Made by a program: the position numbers and the translations under genes. Shown one piece after another: positions 1-4,408 of a stretch of DNA of 5,169 bases (position 1 is its first letter; every line of letters begins with the position of its first letter). Under the pieces are notes generated by a model, which was given only the letters and a program-made list of their open reading frames with translations, ran no database searches and was not told where the DNA came from. The DNA is from Syntrophaceae bacterium (GTDB taxonomy: Bacteria > Desulfobacterota > Syntrophia > Syntrophales > UBA2185). The stretch spans positions 1 through 5,169 of the forward strand of contig JAFNGM010000075.1 in NCBI GenBank assembly GCA_017885225.1, written 5' to 3'.

Positions 1-237
1 GGCTCCGTAAAATGTCCTGTCAAAATAATCCTTCACCATGCCCGACATGTAGCCGAAATTTTCCGGCGTACCGATGGCCAGCCCGTCTGCTCCCAAAAGG
101 TCGTCGAGGGTGGCATCAAAGGCTCTTTTCAGGACGGCTTCCGTATTTTCAATGCACCTGACTCCTTCCGTTACCGCGTATGCCATCTTTTCCGTGGTTC
201 CTGACTGCGAATGATATATGATCAATATCCTGGTCAT
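1..237 (-). CDS. Flavodoxin / NADPH:quinone reductase-like (WrbA-type) flavoprotein, N-terminal part
   Basis: The first 79 residues are present; the gene continues beyond the left edge. The start MTRILIIYHSQSGTT has the beta1 strand and phosphate-binding loop (S10-Q-S-G-T-T15) by which flavodoxin-like proteins hold the FMN phosphate. Residues 50-74 (ADGLAIGTPENFGYMSG and then KDYFDR) match the WrbA / flavodoxin-family pattern G-T-P-x-x-F-G-x-M-S-G, which lies near the flavin ring. Members are cytoplasmic FMN proteins that reduce quinones or act as redox partners; the substrate here cannot be told. The ATG at 237 was chosen because an AGGAGA-like site (complement of 248-254) lies about 10 nt upstream and the protein begins at the usual point for the fold. 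The gene is divergent from the FmdB-like gene, with 156 bp between the starts. Confidence 0.9.
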   Translation of the reverse strand, partial: MTRILIIYHSQSGTTEKMAYAVTEGVRCIENTEAVLKRAFDATLDDLLGADGLAIGTPENFGYMSGMVKDYFDRTFYGA

Positions 238-296
238 CGTGTTCGTATCTCCTTTTCTGATAGAGAGAAGGCATGAGAGCAAGGTATGCAACATTT

Positions 297-325
297 TTTA
301 TTTTTACATCTACAATGCTTGACAA
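297..325 (-). promoter_or_regulatory. Candidate minus-strand promoter for the flavodoxin gene
   Basis: Read on the minus strand, TTGTCA (325-320) is followed after 17 nt by AATAAA (302-297), giving 5/6 and 4/6 matches to the sigma70 consensus. It faces the flavodoxin gene with a leader of about 50 nt. The -35 occupies almost the same bases as the -35 of the opposite promoter. The region is AT-rich, so a chance match is possible. Confidence 0.35.
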
Positions 326-346
326 TTTATCCCATTTCATTACAAT
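319..346 (+). promoter_or_regulatory. Sigma70-type promoter for the FmdB-like gene cluster
   Basis: A perfect TTGACA (319-324) is separated by 16 nt from TACAAT (341-346), a 5/6 match to TATAAT. Transcription would start near 353, leaving a leader of roughly 40 nt before the ATG at 394, which has a strong GGAGGTG ribosome site at 382-388. This is the best promoter match in the window. It would drive the right-facing cluster at 394-1222. Confidence 0.65.
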
Positions 347-393
347 ACTGTTAAAAAATAGCAATAAAAATAATTCTTTATGGAGGTGAAAAC

Positions 394-558
394 ATGCCAA
401 CTTATGAGTATCTCTGCGAAGCTTGTAAAAAAGAGTTTTCCTTGATACAGAGTTTCAGCGAACACGAGAAGGGCAAAGTTACATGCCCGAAATGTAAGAG
501 CAAGAAGGTAAAACAGCTTATCTCCCTATTCACGGCCAAGACCAGCAGAAAAAGCTAA
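394..558 (+). CDS. FmdB-family putative zinc-ribbon protein (54 aa)
   Basis: This 54-residue protein starts MPTYEYLCEAC, the signature N-terminus of the FmdB / CxxC_CXXC_SSSS family of small zinc ribbons. Four cysteines form two CxxC knuckles (C8-x2-C11 and C31-x2-C34) that should bind one zinc ion. A basic tail with KTSRKS follows, in place of the serine-rich tail seen in many relatives. The family is named for a putative regulator of the formamidase operon of Methylophilus, but the role of most members is unknown; a nucleic-acid or protein-binding role is only a guess. GGAGGTG at 382-388, six to seven bases before the ATG, is a near-ideal ribosome site. It is the first gene after the promoter at 319-346 and likely heads a short operon with the downstream small genes. 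Confidence 0.9.
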   Translation: MPTYEYLCEACKKEFSLIQSFSEHEKGKVTCPKCKSKKVKQLISLFTAKTSRKS

Positions 559-571
559 TACCATCAGGCAT

Positions 572-688
572 ATGAGATTCCATTCCTGGAAGCGAATTGA
601 TTATGTACCTGAGTCGGCCTTTGAAATGAGTGAACACCTGTTTTTTTCGTCGGATAGGGTCAACGATTTAGCGAGACAATCGCGATGA
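572..688 (+). CDS. Candidate small ORF (38 aa) overlapping the next gene by ATGA
   Basis: An ATG at 572 opens 38 codons that end with TGA at 686-688, so the stop overlaps the ATG (685-687) of the next gene in the classic ATGA arrangement of translational coupling. It begins 13 nt after the FmdB stop and fills that gap almost exactly. The product, MRFHSWKRIDYVPESAFEM and then SEHLFFSSDRVNDLARQSR, is of mixed, soluble composition with no cysteines, signal peptide or membrane segment, and I recognise no family. The upstream ribosome site is weak (only CAGG around 565-568), which counts against it. The next gene also lacks a clear ribosome site, which coupling would explain. It could equally be a chance ORF or a remnant of a longer gene. 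Confidence 0.35.
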   Translation: MRFHSWKRIDYVPESAFEMSEHLFFSSDRVNDLARQSR

Positions 689-1086
689 TAAAAAAAGCTA
701 TTTACGCATTTTCCACACTATTCTTTTTTGCCGCATGGAGTGATTGTTGTGCCTTTCGATGTGGAAGCGGTTTCGTGAATGCCGGCGATTCCAAAACAAA
801 AGTGCTTCTCGAGTGCGGCAAACCCACGTCAAAGGAGAAGGCCGGTTCTAAGAAAAAGAAAAAATCCTCCCACAAGGCCGAAAAAGAGCGAAATCAACGC
901 CAGAAATCCACGCACACAACAGTAAGCGAAAAACCGAAGCCTTTGGAAAAGTGGTATTATAATTGTGGAGAGAACGATTTTATTTATGTTCTCACCTTCG
1001 AAGGGGGCATCCTGAAAAGCGAAGAGACAGGAGGTTACGGGAAAGGAAAATCTGATTGCCAGGGCCGCGAGATGGGCAGGAAGTAG
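685..1086 (+). CDS. DUF2845-type exported protein with a lysine-rich insertion
   Basis: This 133-aa protein starts with a Sec signal peptide (K3-K4, hydrophobic core about 5-18, likely cleavage after A23). The mature part begins FRCGSGFVNAGDSKTKVLLECG, and later come EKWYYNCGENDFIYVLTFEGG and EETGGYG, the order of motifs of DUF2845 proteins known from deltaproteobacteria and other proteobacteria. Their function is unknown; they are thought to be periplasmic. Four cysteines remain in the mature chain (26, 44, 94, 125), enough for two disulfides. Between the two conserved halves, residues 50-86 form a Lys/Ser/Glu-rich low-complexity segment with a run of five lysines, which looks like an insertion in a loop. 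No good ribosome site precedes the ATG; its overlap with the small ORF upstream suggests coupled translation. The family call is from motif memory, not a search. Confidence 0.8.
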   Translation: MIKKAIYAFSTLFFFAAWSDCCAFRCGSGFVNAGDSKTKVLLECGKPTSKEKAGSKKKKKSSHKAEKERNQRQKSTHTTVSEKPKPLEKWYYNCGENDFIYVLTFEGGILKSEETGGYGKGKSDCQGREMGRK

Positions 1087-1102
1087 ACATGGAGTGGTAC
1101 AT

Positions 1103-1222
1103 ATGGACGCAATTCTCTCCAGAAGAAGTATTCGTGAATACACGCGAGAACCTATATCGGAGAAGTTGGCGAAGGAGCTATTGGAAGCTGCCATGAGCGC
1201 CTGCGTCTCAATGTGCCATTAG
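1103..1222 (+). pseudogene. Nitroreductase-family fragment (N-terminal 39 codons only)
   Basis: From the ATG at 1103 the product is MDAILSRRSIREYTREPI followed by SEKLAKELLEAAMSA, the standard N-terminus of FMN-dependent nitroreductases; R7-R8-S9-x-R11 is the FMN-phosphate contact region. Intact members then have a P-S-A-x-N segment and run to about 170-220 residues. Here the reading continues CVSMCH and stops at TAG 1220-1222. Moving to another frame at about 1196 gives A-P-A-S-Q before resemblance is lost, so a 2-base loss followed by a larger deletion or replacement is plausible. GGAG at 1091-1094, 8 nt upstream, is a good ribosome site, and the gene begins 16 nt after the DUF2845-type gene, so it was probably the last gene of that operon. 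The rest of the enzyme is not found in the 165 bp that follow. Confidence 0.75.
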
Positions 1223-1255
1223 GGAATTATTCCCCAAAGACAGGGGAATACTTCC
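1223..1255. repeat. Imperfect 13-bp inverted repeat (hairpin) after the nitroreductase fragment
   Basis: GGAATTATTCCCC (1223-1235) and GGGGAATACTTCC (1243-1255) are complementary at 12 of 13 positions, with a 7-base loop AAAGACA. The stem starts one base after the TAG of the broken nitroreductase. No T-tract follows, so it does not look like an intrinsic terminator. It could be an mRNA-stabilising 3' hairpin, a REP-like element, or the edge of whatever replaced the rest of the gene. Confidence 0.6.
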
Positions 1256-1285
1256 TCACCTCAACAGTGTTATTCCTCCATGATA

Positions 1286-1310
1286 TTGTAATAACGTGTT
1301 GTTATTACAA
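1286..1310. promoter_or_regulatory. Perfect 10-bp inverted repeat, possible operator
   Basis: TTGTAATAAC (1286-1295) and GTTATTACAA (1301-1310) are exact reverse complements around a 5-base centre GTGTT. The AT-rich, symmetric arms spaced about 15 bp centre to centre resemble an operator for a dimeric repressor; as RNA it would be a short hairpin without a T-tract. It lies 78 bp before the start of the Lys-rich gene. No regulator gene is present in the window, so the binding protein is unknown. Confidence 0.5.
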
Positions 1311-1349
1311 GGCAACTTAAATTTTCCCTGCTGTGGAACAGATTTTGCT

Positions 1350-1371
1350 ATCTATGAGTACAATCTATGAG
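1350..1371 (+). repeat. 9-bp direct repeat just before the Lys-rich gene
   Basis: ATCTATGAG occurs at 1350-1358 and again at 1363-1371, a 13-bp period, ending at the ribosome site. A possible -10 (TACAAT, 1359-1364) lies between the copies, but no matching -35 sits at the right distance. It may be a regulatory repeat, or a small tandem duplication. Confidence 0.4.
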
Positions 1372-1387
1372 AAAGGAGGTGAAATGA

Positions 1388-1654
1388 ATGAAGAAACTGA
1401 TGGCGATTATTTTTTCTATTCTCTTTTTACTTTCAGTAACGGGAATGTGCTTCGCGCAGTCTGCTCCGGCAGCCACGGATAAGAAGGTTGAAGACAAGGC
1501 TGTTGATAAGAAGGTTGATAAGAAGGAGAAGAAGGCTGATAAGAAGAAGGCTGATAAGAAGAAGGATAAGAAGAAGGATAAGAAGAAGAAGGATAAGGCT
1601 CCGGAAGCGGAGAAGCCGGTAGAAAAAGCACCAGCACCGCCCGCAGCGAAGTAA
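1388..1654 (+). CDS. Small secreted lysine-rich repeat protein (88 aa)
   Basis: The protein begins MKKLMAIIFSILFLLSVTG and then MCFA, a typical Sec signal peptide with likely cleavage after A23 (C-F-A before Q24). C21 is not in a proper lipobox because the residue before it is Met, so a lipoprotein is unlikely. The mature chain of about 65 residues has two parts. Residues 31-70 hold 23 Lys and 9 Asp, arranged as DKK(V/A/K) units. Residues 71-88 are Pro/Ala/Glu-rich and end APAPPAAK. No cysteine or globular domain remains, so it should be disordered and strongly basic. A very strong ribosome site (AAAGGAGGTGA, 1372-1382) and an adjacent terminator imply a monocistronic, well translated mRNA. 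I do not recognise a named family; binding to anionic envelope polymers, nucleic acid or metal surfaces are only possibilities. The ATG at 1384 is in a different frame and gives no signal peptide. Confidence 0.8.
   Translation: MKKLMAIIFSILFLLSVTGMCFAQSAPAATDKKVEDKAVDKKVDKKEKKADKKKADKKKDKKKDKKKKDKAPEAEKPVEKAPAPPAAK
1478..1597 (+). repeat. In-gene degenerate tandem repeat encoding Asp-Lys-Lys units
   Basis: Inside the Lys-rich gene, codons 31-70 are almost all GAT, AAG and GCT or GTT. Exact tandem copies are visible: a 15-bp unit encoding KADKK at 1532-1546 and 1547-1561, then a 12-bp unit encoding KDKK at 1562-1573 and 1574-1585. Every unit is a multiple of three, so copy-number change keeps the frame. 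The coding strand is nearly pure purine over 1538-1600, an asymmetric tract prone to slippage. Confidence 0.75.
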
Positions 1655-1690
1655 GCTGCTTAATCTTAGTCCGGGTATAAGCAATCATTC

Positions 1691-1730
1691 AAAAGGGGCT
1701 CTGAGAAATCAGAAGCCCTTTTTGATTTTT
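1691..1730 (+). terminator. Rho-independent terminator of the Lys-rich gene, possibly bidirectional
   Basis: AAAAGGGGCTCTGA (1691-1704) pairs with TCAGAAGCCCTTTTT (1709-1723) around a GAAA loop, with one bulged A at 1714 and one G-T pair. The downstream arm runs into a T-rich tract, TTTTTGATTTTTT. It lies 37 bp after the stop of the Lys-rich gene. The A-run on the upstream side gives a shorter T-tract on the other strand, so it may also stop transcripts from the convergent kor remnant. Confidence 0.85.
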
Positions 1731-1745
1731 TAATAGACACCGGAC

Positions 1746-2353
1746 TTACTTTTTTAAAGACGCCTTCGCCTGTTCACGGACTGTTTGATATTTTTCCAGG
1801 AAAGAAGGTTTGTCTGAGTCCATAAGGACACCGATACTAACTTTATTTTCTCTCTCCTCATCTTTCATCTGTCGCGCTTTATCAATGGTAACCGCGTGCT
1901 CCTGAAACCATTTCATCATTTTAACGGGAGATTCCATGTTGTTTTTTCTCCCGAAATAGACGTGGCAGTTTGACAAAACCTCTATCACACTAAATCCATA
2001 TTTCTGCGCGCCGCATGGATAAAATGGTTGCCTCCGATCGCCGTCGCATCACCGTCTCCCATAATGACAATAACATTCAGGGAGGGTTTCGCGAGCTTAA
2101 TGCCCGTGGCGAATGTGAGCGCGCGTCCGTGGGTTGTGTGCAAGGTGTTGAAATCCGCGTATACCGTCATGCGGCCCGAGCATCCAATACCCGATACCAG
2201 CACAACGTCATCCTGTTTCAACCCTGATCGCTCTATGGCACGGATGAGTGAACCCAATACGATCCCGTTGCCGCAGCCCGGGCACCAGATGTGAGGAAAT
2301 TTTTTGTCATGGCGTAAATATGTATGGGGTAATCCGGTTGTTTCTTCCGTCAT
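1746..2353 (-). pseudogene. korB: 2-oxoacid:ferredoxin oxidoreductase beta subunit (KorB), internal deletion and frameshift
   Basis: The minus-strand start at 2353 gives 119 residues of clear KorB N-terminus: the FPHIWCPGCG cluster/TPP region (C24, C27), VSGIGCSGR (C58), FNTLHTTHGRALTFATGIKL, the TPP/Mg motif GDGDA and the run FIHAARRNMD. Frame then breaks. From about 2000 downward another frame reads YGFSVIEVLSNCHVYFGR and continues to a normal KorB C-terminus, stopping at 1746-1748. Intact KorB is roughly 270-280 residues; these two parts make about 203, so some 75 residues are gone, including the conserved N-N-x-x-Y-G-M-T-G-G-Q segment that completes TPP/Mg binding. In the first frame the product ends at TGA 1985-1987 after 122 aa. 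The intact enzyme oxidises 2-oxoglutarate or related acids to acyl-CoA with ferredoxin; this copy cannot be active. It starts 10 bp after the korA remnant, the normal operon order. Confidence 0.85.
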
Positions 2354-2363
2354 GTGTCTCTCA

Positions 2364-2546
2364 TTACATCTTTATGAGCCGGCCATAAATTTCTTCGGGT
2401 GTAATCAATTGGCCGTCGACGCGGTTGAGTGTAGTTACCCTCGTAGCTGTCTGACTTACCCGTCTCACTTCCCTGCTGATCTGCCCCATGTTCATTTCGG
2501 GTACCAGCACGGCCCGGCACTGCCGGAGCACATTGGAGGGGCCCTT
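2364..2546 (-). pseudogene. korA: KorA (alpha subunit) C-terminal remnant
   Basis: In the minus frame ending at TAA 2364-2366 the peptide reads NVLRQCRAVLVPEMNMGQI, then SREVRRV, later LNRVDGQLITPEEI and GRLIKM. This is the extreme C-terminus of 2-oxoacid:ferredoxin oxidoreductase alpha subunits, where V-P-E-M-N-x-G-Q and G-x-x-I-T-P-E-E-I are hallmarks. Full-length KorA has about 370 or more residues; only about 60 codons remain. A TGA closes the frame at 2550-2552 and no other frame to the left edge of the next gene looks like KorA. So the break lies near 2530-2546. It is directly upstream of korB, as in a normal kor operon, and has no start signal of its own. The cause of the loss (deletion or rearrangement) is not visible. 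Confidence 0.8.
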
Positions 2547-2597
2547 CCGTCAAGGGAGTTTTTCTTTTCAGTTATGGAAGAATTCGTAACTATTGAC

Positions 2598-2625
2598 TTG
2601 TTATTTTGGTCACTGTTCATATACA
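2598..2625 (+). promoter_or_regulatory. Weak candidate promoter for the GspE-like gene
   Basis: Within the gap 2547-2702, which holds no convincing gene, TTGTTA (2598-2603) and TATACA (2620-2625) are 16 nt apart, each a 4/6 match to consensus. A better -35, TTGACT (2593-2598), lies 21 nt from the same -10, too far. The stretch is markedly AT-rich compared with the flanking genes, as promoters often are. Transcription from here would give a leader of about 70 nt before the ATG at 2703. Confidence 0.3.
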
Positions 2626-2702
2626 ATAGCCGCGCAACTTTTTTTAGAATTTTGAAAGCAATCACAATGAAATAGCTCTTTGCGCGCTGCGAGGTCGACG
2701 AA

Positions 2703-4343
2703 ATGAAAAGCCAAAAACCTGCGGAACAGGAGAAATCAACGGTTTCCGGCCGGCACGGTGTCGTGAAAGAACCGTGTTCACCAGTTGTCTATCGTACGAT
2801 AGCCTTTAGTGACAACTTTGTCATTCCCATAAATCTGCTCAATACGCTGAAGTATGAGTATCTCCGCCGTGAGCTATGGGTGCCTCTGGAGCATCGTGGC
2901 GGGAGGATCACAGTGCTCGTCGATGATCCGGGTAATATCCTGAAGCGGGATATGATCGAAAACCTTTTCAAAACAAAGGCAATAGAGTACTGCGTGGCCT
3001 CAAAGGCTGATATCCTGAATTTTATCGACCACTTCTATGGCATTGACGATGCCGGCGAACTCCTCTCCTCAAATAAGATGACAGATGCTGCCGGAGAAGG
3101 GGAGGCGGTCAAGGAGGAGCAACTTGCTGTTGCCGAGGAGGATAGTAAGGTTATTGTCAATCTCGTCAATGATCTGATCCACGAGGCATATGTCCGGCGT
3201 GCTTCGGACATCCACATCGAGCCCGATATTAAAGACCGCGTCGTCAATGTGCGGTTCCGGATAGACGGTGAATGTATTCCCTATAAAACACTCCCCTACG
3301 AGTACCGGGCCCCTATTGTTTCCCGAGTTAAGATCATGTCAAACCTGGACATCACGGAACGAAGACTTCCCCAGGACGGGAAAATCAAATACAGCCGGCC
3401 GGGGGCAGAAGAGATGGAGCTGCGTGTGGCCACCCTCCCTACCCATGGATATGTGGAGGACGTGGTGCTTCGGATTCTGACGCGCGGGAAGATCATGGTT
3501 CTTGACGATCTCCAGATGGAAAAGGATACACGCGACCGCTTCAAAGCCATTATGAAGAAACCCTATGGGCTTATCCTGCTTGTGGGGCCGACGGGGTCAG
3601 GCAAGACCACCACTGCCCATGCTGCCCTTCACCTGATCAACAAGCCGAATATGAAGATCTGGACAGTGGAAGACCCCGTAGAAATTACCCAGCAGGGCAT
3701 ACGTCAGGTTCAGGCACACCATAAGATTGGCCTGGATTTCAATAGTGCCATGAGGGCCTTTCTGCGGGCCGACCCCGATGTGATTATGGTGGGGGAAATG
3801 CGGGACTATGAAACCGCCAAGATGGGTATAGAAGCATCCACAACAGGTCATCTGGTCTTGAGCACCCTGCATACCAACAACGCACCGGAAACAATCGTCA
3901 GGCTCCTCGATATAGGAATAGACCCGTTTGCCTTTGCCGATTCCCTGCTTTGTGTATTGGCCCAGCGGCTGGTGCGGTGTTTGTGCGAAGAATGCAAGGA
4001 GTCTTACCACCCGGCGAAAGAGGAGTTTGATGATCTGGTAGGTCACTATGGTGAAAAACCGTTCTCCGGCCTTAACATCACCTATAATGATGACTTTACA
4101 CTGTATCGGGCGAAAGGGTGTCCGGAATGCAATAACACCGGCTACCGGGGAATGACCGGACTTTTTGAACTCCTTGTTGCGACAGATGCAATCAAACAGA
4201 TGATCATAGGCCGGAAATCCATCGCCGCCATAAGGAAAAGTGCCATGACTGAGGGGATGCACACCTTGCTCCAGGGCGGCGTCATGAAAGTGCTAAGGGG
4301 GGAAACCGACTTTATCGAAGTCCTTAGTGTATGTATCCGCTAA
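2703..4343 (+). CDS. gspE: GspE/PulE/PilB-family type II secretion or type IV pilus assembly ATPase
   Basis: This intact 546-aa protein has the full architecture of a secretion/pilus hexameric ATPase. Residues about 30-113 form the N-terminal T2SSE_N / MshEN-like domain. A charged linker (about 118-147) follows, then the catalytic part: the Asp box (ASDIHIEP at 167-174, RFRIDGE at 184-190), Walker A GPTGSGKTTT (295-304), Walker B region ADPDVIMVGEMRD (356-368, glutamate E365) and the His box TTGHLVLSTLHTNNA (380-394; H383, H390). A four-cysteine zinc site (C428-x2-C431, C473-x2-C476) is intact. GAGGT at 2691-2695, 7 nt before the ATG, supports the start. The enzyme would work at the inner face of the cytoplasmic membrane, powering pseudopilus or pilus assembly. 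No gspD, gspF, pilin or other partner is visible, so GspE and PilB cannot be separated here; the symbol marks the family only. Confidence 0.93.
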   Translation: MKSQKPAEQEKSTVSGRHGVVKEPCSPVVYRTIAFSDNFVIPINLLNTLKYEYLRRELWVPLEHRGGRITVLVDDPGNILKRDMIENLFKTKAIEYCVASKADILNFIDHFYGIDDAGELLSSNKMTDAAGEGEAVKEEQLAVAEEDSKVIVNLVNDLIHEAYVRRASDIHIEPDIKDRVVNVRFRIDGECIPYKTLPYEYRAPIVSRVKIMSNLDITERRLPQDGKIKYSRPGAEEMELRVATLPTHGYVEDVVLRILTRGKIMVLDDLQMEKDTRDRFKAIMKKPYGLILLVGPTGSGKTTTAHAALHLINKPNMKIWTVEDPVEITQQGIRQVQAHHKIGLDFNSAMRAFLRADPDVIMVGEMRDYETAKMGIEASTTGHLVLSTLHTNNAPETIVRLLDIGIDPFAFADSLLCVLAQRLVRCLCEECKESYHPAKEEFDDLVGHYGEKPFSGLNITYNDDFTLYRAKGCPECNNTGYRGMTGLFELLVATDAIKQMIIGRKSIAAIRKSAMTEGMHTLLQGGVMKVLRGETDFIEVLSVCIR

Positions 4344-4408
4344 GGCAATGAAGTCTTTATAACCTCCATATTGTAAGCGACATCCTGCTCTTGTTTAATA
4401 TTCTTATC

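Noticed and set aside
149..400. 83-aa minus-strand ORF overlapping the flavodoxin start
   Set aside because: It is out of frame with the flavodoxin, runs through the promoter region and has no domain.
630..650. T-run (seven T) after the FmdB-like gene as a terminator
   Set aside because: No stable stem precedes it, and the small ORF frame passes through it.
829..1194. 121-aa minus-strand ORF with hydrophobic stretches
   Set aside because: Antisense to the lysine codons of the DUF2845-type gene and to the nitroreductase fragment; AAG/AAA on one strand gives Leu/Phe on the other.
1478..1597. CRISPR-like or other structured DNA array
   Set aside because: The units are short, contiguous and in frame within a gene; there are no spacers.
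1416..1688. Minus-strand ORFs with striking Ser/Pro/Tyr or Leu/Ile repeats opposite the Lys-rich gene
   Set aside because: They are the antisense reading of the GAT/AAG repeat tract; the plus-strand frame has the signal peptide, strong ribosome site and terminator.
2304..2675. 123-aa plus-strand ORF across the korA/korB start region
   Set aside because: It needs a TTG start without a ribosome site and lies opposite sequence that clearly encodes KorA and KorB peptides.
3597..4262. 221-aa minus-strand ORF inside the GspE-like gene
   Set aside because: It is fully antisense to conserved ATPase motifs and its product shows no recognisable domain; a shadow of codon bias.
4344..4408. Terminator or promoter between the GspE-like and TPR-like genes
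   Set aside because: No hairpin with T-tract and no acceptable -35/-10 pair could be found in the 65 bp.
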